Of a stretch of DNA of 64,000 nucleotides, positions 33,500 through 43,675 are shown one piece after another. The position numbers were made by a program, and so were the translations under genes. Numbering within the stretch: position 1 is the first letter of the stretch; each line of letters starts with the position of its first letter. Origin of the DNA: Leucaena leucocephala. Its lineage: Eukaryota > Streptophyta > Magnoliopsida > Fabales > Fabaceae. A model generated the notes under the pieces. The model was not told the origin of the DNA. It made no database searches and saw only the letters and a list, made by a program, of their open reading frames with translations. Location of the stretch: assembly GCA_037074615.1 (NCBI GenBank), contig CM073545.1, positions 10,062,001 to 10,126,000 on the forward strand, in the 5' to 3' direction.

Positions 33500-34980
33500 A
33501 ATTAACCTTCATTCTCTTTGAGCTTGTTATCTATATTGATCATTCTTCTATCCATATTATTCATTTGTATTGCCATACTCTTCAATAATTGAGAAGTCTC
33601 ATATGGTCTTGATGCCACTAAAATATTAGGTTGAGTTAGAATCATAGACCTTGCATTACCTTGGTAGTTACTTGAGGAAGCACCACCTCTTTGGAATTGA
33701 TTTGGACTATTTTCCCCACTCCCCCACCTAAAATTTGGGTGGCCTCTCCAACTAGGATTATATGTGTTAGAGTATGGGTCTCTCTTCTGGTATTGGTGGT
33801 CTCTCCCTTGATACATTGTTGCTACTTCTTCATACTGTCTATCACATGTACTTGTAGCATGCATCATTGAACCGCATGACTCACATCCTATAACTAGTGC
33901 TTGTGAGGTTCCTACTGCATGAACTTGTTTCGTAGAATGCAACTCTCTTTCAATTAAATTCATCCTCTTTTCCATTCGGTTTCCTAGAGCTACTATTTCT
34001 GTTAAGATCTTATTTAAATTGCCCAAAGATGATGTAGGCATTCTCCTTAGATCTTCAGTCTGATGGTCTTCATTAGCCATTTTCTGGAATAACTCCCAAC
34101 TTTCTTGTGGAGTTTTATCTCTCAAAGACCCATTTGCTGCTGCATTCAATGATACCTTGTTGTGAGAAAGTAAACCATCAAAGAAAATGTCTACTAAATC
34201 AGCCTTTGTGATGTTATGATAGGGACATCGAGCCAACAAATTGATAAATCTCGTCCAATATTCATGTAATGACTCCCTATTCTGTTGTAGGATATTTTTA
34301 ATCTCCTTCTTCATCCAAGTAGTCTTAGAGGCCGGGAAGAACTGTTCTAGAAATGTCGCCTTCAATTGTTCCCATGTAAGAGTTGGGAACTAAGTTGGCA
34401 CATTGTATAACTATTCCTTAACCTTCCCTACCATAGTGAAATGGAAACACCTCCTTAAAACGTCATCTAATGCAGTCATTGGAGGCTTCATCGATGAGCA
34501 GATCATATGCATGGTTTATAAGTGGTAATGTGGGCATTCTCCTCTAAAACCATGAAATTTAGGTAAGGCTGCAATCAAGGCTCTTTTAATTTCAAAATTA
34601 GCTTCTTCAATATAGAAACCATAAGGATCATAATTCACATGCGAATGGTTTATTTCCTTCACACTTCTATTATCTTCTACATTTATTGGTATTTCATTTT
34701 CTCCTTGTCTATTATGCCCATTATGCTCATTATGATTAATCTCAGCCACGTTAGATTCTGATGACCTCGCCTCTTCTCTAAATTCTCTCCTTAGTTTCCT
34801 AAGTTCCCTTTCAATTTCAGGTTCAAAAGGCCCTAATGGTCCAGTTCTTCTACGCATGCAACTCATAAACAATAAAAAATAGCTAGGCAAACAATCAGAA
34901 TTAAACACAGAAGTTTCATAGCAAAAAGTGTCAACTAGTCGTGACTCAAATGTACTCAGGTCATGACTAAATAACACAGG
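33500..34980 (-). pseudogene. E1 gag (Athila clade)
   Basis: Minus strand. 34516-34977 holds the N-terminal part (RRTGPLGPFEPEIERELRKL, then acidic and asparagine-rich sequence, FEIKRALIAALPKFHGF). After stops at about 34390-34515 the frame 33502-34365 gives the capsid core: FLEQFFPASKT, ESLHEYWTRFINLLARCPYH, VDIFFDGLL, LNAAANGSL, TPQESWELFQKMA. A CX2CX4HX4C zinc knuckle (CESCGSMMHATSTC) follows near 33880. It matches Athila gag in order and spacing. Gag forms the particle and binds element RNA. Confidence 0.88.
34936..34976 (-). repeat. GTCGTGAC motif pair near E1 gag start
   Basis: AGTCGTGACTC and GGTCATGAC, then ACACAGGGAG, match the pattern of the other clusters. They lie at the first codons of the open gag frame or in the leader. 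Confidence 0.55.
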
Positions 34981-35120
34981 GAGTGATTTTTTTAGAAACT
35001 TTGAAAAAAATATGCAGGATGTTATGCAATAAAAATAACAAAAACTAAAAAGTTAAAGCAAAAAAATGACTCAGGTAAATAATGGAATTGACAATCAATC
35101 ACTAAGGAACCAATTACTTG

Positions 35121-35140
35121 CCTCCCCGGCAACGGCGCCA
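35121..35140 (-). other. E1 primer-binding site (tRNA-Asp type)
   Basis: On the minus strand TGGCGCCGTTGCCGGGGA, one base from the end of the 5' LTR at 35142. This is the primer site of Athila/Tat elements. Confidence 0.95.
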
Positions 35141-35141
35141 T

Positions 35142-36284
35142 TGATGAATATGTCAGATTGTCGTCTTCCGATCCATCAAAATAATAATGTTTGCACCCAA
35201 TAATATAGTATAAGGCACAACCCTATCGTTCTTCTCGAGGAGATTTTCTATTGGAGACCTAGCATATTGGTGATAAAACCATTGAAAACCTGAGTGAAAG
35301 TAAAATGGGTTTTGGGGTTTGATTGAATTTTGATGCAATAAAATAAAGGTGCAGTAAAGTAAATGTTTTTTTGGTATTTTTGATTAAGATGAAAATGAGT
35401 TGGTTTGTGAAAGAAATATGTTGTGGCAGACTCTTGATGATGAAAACATATATATCCTTGCTCTTAATTTGATATGGGAGTTTTTGAAATCACTAAGTCT
35501 TAAACAAAACCTCAATTAATCGATTGAGTCTAGAGCATTAATATTTCTTAAACTCCTTTGATCAAAGCTAGTTTAAAAACTTTTAATGAACTGTTAAAAA
35601 CTACTTAGTGTGTAATTTAAATCAGATGATGAAAATGTCCTAGAATGGTCGTTGATCGATAAACCCTAGATTTCAAGCAATTGAATTAATTAGCACCGAT
35701 CGTTGATAATAGTCTAATTATCTTAAAATTGAAACTAAAATATTATATTAGAAACCAACATTCAAAGCATCTAAAGTCAATTACAATTGTCTAATCTGAG
35801 AATAATCAATCGACATTCAATCCCTTGTTCATATAATGAAAACCCTAGATCTAGCAGCATTAAAACATGAAAAAGGTGCAGATTAAAATAGAAAACTCCC
35901 CAGTGCAGTCCATGAGCTCAAGATACGAGATCCATCACCAAGAGACTAAAGATTTAGCCTCTCATGACTCCTACTGTGCTGTAATCGCTGTCAAAATATG
36001 ATGCCATGAAGAAAGAAAAAATCGAGATGGAGAAATGAATGATGGAAGATATGTGTAGGTAATGGAGAGAGTGTAGAGAGAGTTCGAGAACTGCTTTTTA
36101 GCCTAATCAGTTCAAAAATCAGCCTCCCCCGCGTCTACGGCTTCCCGCTCCTTTTATCCTTGTATTAACGTAATCAAAAAAGCGCAGCTTCATGACTGTC
36201 TTCTTTAGTCGCGACCAGATCCATGTTTTGGTCGTGACCTGTAAATGCAGAGAAACTTCCTAGGAGAAATTTGGTCGTGACCTG
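35142..36284 (-). repeat. E1 5' LTR, first part
   Basis: TGATGAATATGTCAG onward, collinear with 24429 onward. A TATA-like GATAAAAGG is at about 36151-36159. It is cut at GTCGTGACCTG by E2; the rest is 50356-50680. Confidence 0.95.
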
Positions 36285-39200
36285 TGAAATATCCTTTCTT
36301 TCGTATGTCTTAGGGACCATTTGGTAGCATTTAGAACCACTTTCAAGGTCATTGAAGTCCAATTTCTTAATATGGAGTTTTACTCTTATTGAGTACTGTT
36401 CACTATGAAAATTCTAGATGAGTGACCTGACTTCGAAAAATCATAACTAATTCTAGAAAAATTGAAATGAAGTGGTTCCAATGGATACTTGAATATAACT
36501 CAATTATATTTCAGGAAAAAATAACTCGTTGACCATTAATTGACCGAGTCAACGTCACAACATTACTGTTCATCCAGCGTTTTTCAAGTGAATCCAGCAT
36601 TCTGGTCCCAAATTTGATAATTTATATCTCCATGTGTAGACATCCAAATGAGACGTTCTATATATCAAATTGAATCTTGGTATGTCTACTATCTACCATA
36701 AAAATTTCATACATTTATTCATCCATTTACTATTTTTAATCATTAATCAAACATGACTAGATCACCACGTGTTACTGTTCACAGTGGTAAATTTTAGCAT
36801 TTCTACTTTTCAAACATATGCATACATCCACCATATATCAGTCAAACATGCCAAACAACACTTATTATTAATTAATAAGTTGTTTTACATCTGGGTATGT
36901 ACAAAATTTTCCATATCTCTATTACATCTTTTCCGGCCTAAAATCCGGCAGCATAACCGCTACGCTTCATCTTCAGAAAGTAACTGATCTTGTACCGATT
37001 CGATAATTCCCGTGAGAACTACCATTCCACATAAGTACCCAGGAAAGACTGGATGAACCGGCTAGGTCCACTCACTTCCAGCCTCCTTAGACAGTACCTA
37101 CGTACACAGTACGTATCAGCTCCTTTCTTTACTATTGCCATCTTGTCATAATTTCGGCAGCATAACGGCGTCTCTTAAATTTCCCAAAATTCACTTTGAC
37201 ATAACCTCCCCTGTAATGGTTTACTTATTAGGATGAGATTCGGGGGAATCTCAGTAGCAACAATCATAACAATATATGTAATGCAGAGTGACAGTGCTTG
37301 CTTGTGATTGTGTACAGATAAGTATGCTGCGTGCTTCCATACTCAATAACATATGATCATAGCATTGCAATAGAGCTTCAGGCATAACATATAAGACAAC
37401 AATCCAACCAAACAATAGCACAACAAATCATAAAGCCATTACATAAAAGCTAGGATTATTTACTACCTCAAAAGCTTAGCAGAACTTTACTATCTCTATT
37501 TTGCTTCCAGCTCCGCCAGAACTTCCTTCTTCTTTCTTTCTCTCACTTTCTCTCTCTAGCACCTCCTTCTCTCTCTTAAAGCACCTTATGCCATGGAATA
37601 TGAAGGCAAGGCGGGTATTTATAGTTTTCTTCAATGGCATTCTTATAATTTTGAAGCCATATGATCCTGTGGTCTTGGTTTTTCCGGAATTTCCTATTTT
37701 TCTTTATTCCTTTTACTGCATCATGCATGACATCATCTCAAGGCCACCTCATGGGACACCTCATCGCCACATTCTTCACATGTCACAATTCCTGGACACC
37801 TCATCAGCTGACTCAGCATCTCCAGTCCAATCTAGTACCGGTCCGGTCCAATTTCCCACAAACTGGACTCACCGGCTAAGATTATGCCACATGTCCTTAA
37901 CTTTTCTTCTCCCTCTAAGATGACGCCATGTGGCATCTGGAAGGGACATTTCACACCTTCCAATGCTATCCAGATAAGTCCAGGACTTTATCTGATCACC
38001 TCCTCGGTTATCGTGCCGACCGAGTAACTTTACTTTATTAAAACAGCACTAAAATAGTATTTTAATGCCACTTTTTCCCACATATCACTAGGCCTACGTT
38101 TTTGGGCTCTGGGAATGTTATCTTGGATCCTGATCAAGATCAAATACTCTGATGGCTCGATTCCCAAGAAACATCCCTTGGCAAATTACCAAAATGCCCT
38201 TGGGTGCCCTTTCTTGCACTATTTTAACCCTAAGGGTAAAATCATCATTTTACACCCTTCTGTACTCTGTCAGGGCATATACTGACTCTAAGTAACTTTA
38301 TCTGTATATGCCTTGGCTCCTGGGCCTGTCCAGAATGACCAAAATGCCCTTCATACATCTACTACCCCTTTAGTACAACACAGGGGTATTTTCGTAATTT
38401 TGCACTTTTCCGGGGTTCTGCCGGACACTGGCCTACCTATCAGTCCAAGTGTCTTATTGGGCCTTTGATGGCGCCATTATTGGGCCTTTCAGTGTCCATT
38501 ACTTTTATGGCACGCATTACGAGGAATCTTCCCCGACACAGTTCCTCGAATATTTTAACTATTATACATCGTTTATACACATCTCCAGACACCGGCTCCT
38601 TCTGTCAGATACACTGGCCTGCGTTTTTCAGGCATCCCTGTGAGTCATATCAGTCATCTGACTGAGGTCATCCGAACTCATTCAGTCCCTTTTCAAATAC
38701 CGATAAATCTCCCTATCGGATACCCGGAGGCCTCACACTCCCGTCTGGATTTTCTGATTTGTGAATAACTTTTTCTACAGGCCTCCTATCAGTATTCTGT
38801 CAGTTTCCTGACTTCCGTCCCATAAGGACGCATCATCCTGTATATCCTCACTTAGATCTGAAATCTAGGATACCCGGTAGGAATTTTTATAACTTTTGGA
38901 CTATCAGATCAATTCTGGCTATCTGGAGTCTTGAAAAGTTCCTGTAGTAAGCCAGATTACCGAGCGTCACTTGCTCTCTCTACTGGTGAAATCTGGGACT
39001 GAAATGCTTTCGGGCAGTCCAAACCACTTTCGGCCTGACTTTCTTTAATTACACTTTAGCCCCAAGGAACTTTTCTTCTTTTTAATTTAGTCCCTTTTAT
39101 TTGGCTAAAATTACACTTAAGGACCCCACCTTTTTGTCTACTTTTCCTTTTTGGCCTTAAACTTTCCATAATTGCACTTAAGCCCCTTCATTTTCTTTCT

Positions 39201-39403
39201 TTTGCAATTTAACCCCTTTCTTTGCATAAATGGCCATCATATCCCTAGGGACTTTCATTATTTACATATAAGTCCCCGGACTTTCACTTATTTGCAGTTT
39301 AGTCCCTAAAAACCCTCTGTATGTTTTGGGGACTTCTACTCAGAGGGATATATCTATTTCAGGCTACGTACTAAGTCTCTGGCCTGAAAATTGGGATGTT
39401 ACA
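36285..39403 (-). repeat. E2 3' LTR
   Basis: TGAAATATCC to GGATGTTACA. It is almost identical to the 5' LTR where I compared them (for example one substitution in the first 25 bases), so E2 is younger than E1. Plus-strand reading frames inside (37501-37923) are in LTR sequence and are not genes. Confidence 0.95.
37613..37626 (-). promoter_or_regulatory. LTR TATA box (E2 3' LTR)
   Basis: ACTATAAATACCCG on the minus strand. It implies U3 of about 1.8 kb and R-U5 of about 1.3 kb. The equivalent in the 5' LTR is at 45011-45024. Confidence 0.7.
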
Positions 39404-39418
39404 TTTCTACCCCCCTTA
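39404..39418 (-). other. E2 polypurine tract
   Basis: TAAGGGGGGTAGAAA on the minus strand directly before the 3' LTR. Confidence 0.85.
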
Positions 39419-40701
39419 AAATAAATTTCATCCTCGAAATTTACTTAATACCTTAATCAACTATCCTGGATATATCTCCTCTGTATATCCTTTCCTGGTT
39501 TATGACTAAGGCTTGGGGTATTTAACCTCTTATACTTATGGACAACCCATTGAACTTATGAGTAGTGTCCATTTCTTTCATATGTTATCCCTCAGAATTT
39601 TGATGTAATTCTGGGGTCTACATCACTCCTCTTACACTTTGCTAAGCTTTCAGGAGAAATATTGTTCTCCTGACTTTCTTTCTCCTGATACAATATCATA
39701 ATTCAGATTATGATTATAACATAAATGGTTCTATCTCCTTTCTTTTCGTAACTTCTCTAACTTTTCTTATCTTGATCTCATAACTTCATGCATCTATGCC
39801 AAACCTCTGTGGCAATTGCATTCTTTTTATCCCTCTTTAGGGCTTACATATCATTAGGCTACTCTTGCCTTAGCACCTTTAGTGCCACTGGGTTAGGGCT
39901 AGGTTACTATTCTTATAACTCTAGGCCCTAGTATTCTTTCTCATAGAACTACGTTCTATCTTTGTTTTACCTTAGACCCTCTTCTCTAGGTCTCTCTGGC
40001 CTTTTATTACCACTTCCTTTAGATCAAAAAAGAACTCTTCATTATCCACATCATTATCTAGGCCTATAGTTCCTTACAGCTCAGTCGCCCTTACCGCTAT
40101 GGTTCTTCTTAACCATTCTTAGGGTCAACCTCAGGGAATATTGGAGACTCCGTCTGGGGTAAGAGCAAATACCTTTCCTAGGGAAGTCAGCATTCTTAGG
40201 GCAACCTCTTGCAAAGTGGCCTTTCTCACCACAACTGCTTTGCCCTGCTTGACACTCCCATGTGCCATGGCTCTTTCCACCACATTGAGATCTCTGCTCT
40301 CCAACCTGATCATTACTTTGATCAGTTCCCTGTCTGAACTATCGCTTCTTTCTCTTGCTATTGGCTTCACAACTTGAGCTACCTCCCAGAGTGCTCTTAG
40401 CCAATGCTTTTCTATTCTCTATTCACAGGGAATTCTCTTTTCTGCTTCTCAGGCATACTTCTACAAAACTTTGAATATCAGTACTCAGATTTGGACTTGG
40501 ACTCCGTCTTTGTTAAGGAAAAACTAAGTTCAGTCTGCCTATAATAGAGGCTATCTGAGGAAAACCATTGTAAAATAATTTCTCTGGGTGAGTTTATCAA
40601 CTAGTGAAGCTTCCTCACCTTAACTTCATCTTTGGCATTCATCATCCCAAAGAGATATTACATTGTACTCATATCTCATGGCTCATTACTTTCCTTAGGC
40701 T

Positions 40702-40862
40702 AGGTCTAACTGCGACCTCGGGATCTAACTGCGATCAACCGTTAGCCTTTTCAGAATCTAACTGCGACTCTGAAGATGTTAGGATCTAACTACGATCTAA
40801 CTGTGACCCTCGAGCCATGCTAGGATCTAACTGCGACTCTCCAGAATCTAACTATGATTCTG
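40702..40862 (-). ncRNA. E2 stem-loop array A: constant loop GCAGUUA, varying stems
   Basis: Seven consecutive candidate stem-loops. On the plus strand each has loop TAACTGC (or TAACTAC, TAACTGT, TAACTAT) closed by TC and GA. Arms: AGGTC/GACCT (40702-40718); GATC/GATC (40722-40736); TCAGAATC/GACTCTGA (40751-40773); GATC/GATC (40783-40797); GATC/GACC (40794-40808); TAGGATC/GACTCTC, weaker (40821-40841); CAGAATC/GATTCTG (40842-40862). In sense (minus-strand) RNA the apparent A-C mismatches become G-U pairs, which suggests that the RNA form is what is kept. Function unknown. Position is about 1.3 kb before the 3' LTR. Confidence 0.7.
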
Positions 40863-41041
40863 TTGTACTGTATATCTCCCGAAGATCTTAAACCAACAGA
40901 CTAGGTTATAAGGTTAACTGCTTCCACTTGTTGATAACTCAGTAAAAAATTTAAAAATATATTTAATAGCCTCATATCATTTATCCAGACTTTACTTACT
41001 TCCTCTTGTACTCAGGAGTTCCTTCTCATCTTTCAACCTGT

Positions 41042-41193
41042 GCTCTAACTGCGAGCCATTTGAACTATGCTCTAACTGCGAGCATTCTGTACCAGATCCA
41101 ACTCTTATCTGAAGAGTGATCTATACTCATCTGAATCTAGCTCTATCTGAGAGCCATTTGCTTCAAATCTAACTCTTATCTTAAGAGTGATCT
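41042..41193 (-). ncRNA. E2 stem-loop array B: two loop types
   Basis: Plus strand: GCTC/GAGC (41042-41056) and ATGCTC/GAGCAT (41067-41085), both with loop TAACTGC. Then a second type with loop ATCTG or ATCTT: AGATC..ACTCTT/AAGAGT.GATCT (41094-41122, 11 pairs), GCTCT/AGAGC (41140-41154) and ACTCTT/AAGAGT (41172-41188). It follows array A after about 180 bp of plain AT-rich sequence. Confidence 0.65.
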
Positions 41194-41689
41194 GAAAACA
41201 ATCATTTTACTGCTATCTCTTTCTGTCTACCATTTCTTTCAATAAAAATGGCCCTGAGTACTGTATTCACAAGCCTATAGAAATACCTGAGTAACCTCAA
41301 TCATAAATCATATCATAACTGATCGTCCCATCAACTGAGACTATCAATCATCCTCAATACATTCATATCACCCTCATATCATATGGTATGGGAGCAACAT
41401 ACTTTCACATAACTTTCTCATTTCATATATGTACTCATATATACTCTACCCTGCATGCACTGCAAAAGGGGAGTATCCATTCATCATAGCATACTCTAAC
41501 ATGCATGTCATCCTTTGACAACTGTAAGGAGATGCAACTATCATAACTTATGGCAACATAAGCCATATTATCATCATATTTTGCTCAACCATCCATCAGA
41601 CATTGTAATAATCTAAGTAAACCTCAAAATATATTTCCTTGATCATTTTGCCTATCATATCCTGAACATCTGTCTATTTCACTTAGGCT

Positions 41690-41990
41690 GCCACGCTACC
41701 CTCTTACTAGGGTATAGACTCAACCCTTCATTACTCTATCTTATATAGGGAATAGGGGAGTCACTTTATCTTTTAAACTGTGGCTACCTCTTTACTATCT
41801 CTTAACTTCTTCTATCTATCCATCAGTCCTAGTCTACTCTTGACCGGACTATGGTTTCTTATTGGTCTTTCTCTTGATCCTTAATCCTCATGGATCTCAT
41901 TCATCATCTCTCACTATTACCTTTGTTCTCTAGGGTATTCTCCCCTAGGTCTATTACTTCTCCGTGATGGAATCCCTCTGCTCAGGGAAC
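41690..41990 (-). pseudogene. Second, decayed gag N-terminal fragment in E2
   Basis: Minus-strand sequence around 41860-41980 aligns with E0 gag at 56950-57170: it shares the GTGATGGAATCCCTCTG / GTGATGGAATTCCTCTG start side, a gag-like MNEIHED segment and the CTTGACCGGACTATGG / CTTGACTAGACTATGG block. It lies downstream of the main E2 gag, next to a leader-like block (42110-42310) that in E0 lies upstream of gag (57363-57620). So E2 carries an extra leader-plus-gag piece, probably from recombination with a relative. Confidence 0.45.
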
Positions 41991-42629
41991 ATTGAGCTCT
42001 TTATCTATTAACCATCACGTCTGTACCGTTAGGCCATATACTAGGATTATTCCTGGCAAATCTCATTCTAGCTTTTAGGTCTTCTATTCATATTAGCTGA
42101 ATAAAACCCCTGTAACGTAGATCTACTCTTAGTTATCACATAGAGGATCTACTTTTACACATTGTCTTAAACTGATCTTTTGTACCTCAGTACCTTTGTA
42201 CTGTCTGGCTTACCATATGCTATTCCAATCCTCTAGTTGATGGACTTCAGCGAGTTTGGTACCTTCATTCTCTTCATCATATGGCCTCTACCAATTATAG
42301 TCGCTACTTGAGAACTTCATAGTCACAACTCATGACGTCGCTACCTGAACTCCTTTGTACACTGGTCGCGTACTGCAATATTACTCATTGCGACCTGAGG
42401 TCTTCTCACTTCGCAACATCAACTTATCTGTACATATTAGTCGTGACATAAGGCCCCTCTTCTCTACTTCCTACTTTTAAAACATGTAATCATACTCATC
42501 CTCATACAACGACAACATACTAGGTATAGGGTAGCTCAATAGTGTGCATACTGGACAATACACTCCAATCACATACAAGATTTATCCATTCATTAGCCAG
42601 TGGAAACAGAACACAAATAAACTCGTACC

Positions 42630-43466
42630 TTAATTTGGCGCAGGAGACTTTCTTATCTCATTGCCAGTCAGGGTATATACTCTTCCCTGAGTCAGGTATC
42701 TTTCGCCTGTTGTGTTCTGTGGACACTCCCTGGCATAATGTCCAGGCTTTCCACACCTATAGCATAACCCTTGACTTACTGGACAAGGTCTCGTACCATG
42801 GTCTCGACCACAGTTCCCACATATATTAGGCCTTGGTTGCCTACTAACTTCTCTTGGCCCACTGCCTGGCCTACTTCCCTACTTTTTATTAACTTCTGAC
42901 CCATATGCTGGCCCATTTCTCTTCTTACTGTTCCCTCTCAAGGAACGGCGTCACTCTTGATGTAGCAGGTTCACTCTTTTCTGGATATTGCAATTCTTTT
43001 CCGTGATCCTGCATAACTCTACTGCTTCATTAAACCTCCGTATCTGTCTAGGAAAAACTTTCTCCTTCAATGTAGGGTTTAACCCACGAGTTAACTTCTC
43101 AGTGGTCCACCTCTCATCATTCATACAGTTTAGGTAAGTGGAATATCGTGAAAGACGAATAAACCTAGCAAGATAATCATCAAAGGGTTCTTGCTCACCC
43201 TGCTTTAATATTAAAAATTCTGGTACTACCTCCTTCTCAGACTGCTGTAATCTTGCAATCGCAGCAGCAACCGCCGTAGCGATAACAGAATCTTGTTCTT
43301 GATCATGGCGAGCCTCGGTTGCCCTTATCTCATTTATTACTTGTTGTTGTTGTTCTAACCTATCTAGAACAATTTGCATAGGGTATATCTGACTATTAGT
43401 ACCCTCATCCTGAGGCTCTATCACCTCTGGTCTAACTGTTCTTCTTGTATTAACCATGACTTCCAC
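42630..43466 (-). pseudogene. E2 gag with two in-frame stops
   Basis: Minus strand, 279 codons from ATG at 43466 to TAA at 42630. N-terminus MEVMVNTRRTVRPEV, a glutamine-rich coil (RLEQQQQVINEIRATE), then the capsid core EFLILKQGEQEPFDDYLARF, LNCMNDERWTTEKLTRGL, NEAVELCRITEKN. Two zinc knuckles follow: CGNCGRDHGTRPC and CYRCGKPGHYAREC. It ends GRVYTLTGNEIRKSPAPN, where chromovirus-type polyproteins pass into protease. Stops (TGA at 42951 and TAG about 23 codons later) fall between capsid and knuckles; otherwise the frame is intact. The family is Ty3/gypsy, nearest to Tekay-like gag by memory. Gag would package the element's RNA. Confidence 0.85.
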
Positions 43467-43675
43467 TTCTTTTTCTAGAATTGGGAAATCCTGTCATATA
43501 TATGCACAACAATCTATGTACACATATAAAACATTTATAATATCCCATACCACATACCACACATCTTACTATTCAGAGCATTACTGACCAGAACCTCTGT
43601 TCTGTGCCAGAATCTTATGCTCTACACCAGAGCCCTTTCTGGTCTATGCCAGAACCTTCTCCTCTGATACCAAAA
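43467..43675 (-). other. E2 leader with primer-binding site and stem-loops
   Basis: The primer site at 43662-43672 reads TGGTATCAGAG on the minus strand (tRNA-iMet type), three bases from the LTR. The leader has compact inverted repeats: CAGAAC/GTTCTG with a 4-base loop (43589-43604), overlapping TTCTG/CAGAA (43600-43612), and ACCAGA/TCTGGT (43626-43643). Such leader hairpins often serve dimerisation or packaging; that role here is inference. Confidence 0.7.

Larger units (their letters stand above)
39419..42629 (-). other. E2 internal region without pol
   Basis: About 3.2 kb between gag and 3' LTR. It contains the stem-loop arrays (40702-40862, 41042-41193), a gag relic (41690-41990) and a block with repeated GTCGC-type words at 42300-42450. 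It also has a 79-codon minus-strand frame (40131-40370, charged, containing RKATLQEVALRMLTSLGKVF) that I do not recognise. No reverse transcriptase or integrase motif is present in any frame I read. Confidence 0.75.

Noticed and set aside
37501..38665. Plus-strand frames (up to 140 aa), repeated near 45000-45323 and 49344-49613
   Set aside because: They lie antisense within the LTRs of E2 and S2 and recur only because the LTRs are repeated.
40131..40377. Frames of about 79 codons on both strands in the E2 interior
   Set aside because: No domain and no clear counterpart in E0; kept only as a remark in the E2 interior entry.
40702..41193. Tandem tRNA-like or rho-independent terminator-like hairpins
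   Set aside because: Stems are 4-11 bp with a constant 7-base loop and no T tract; no tRNA consensus boxes are present.
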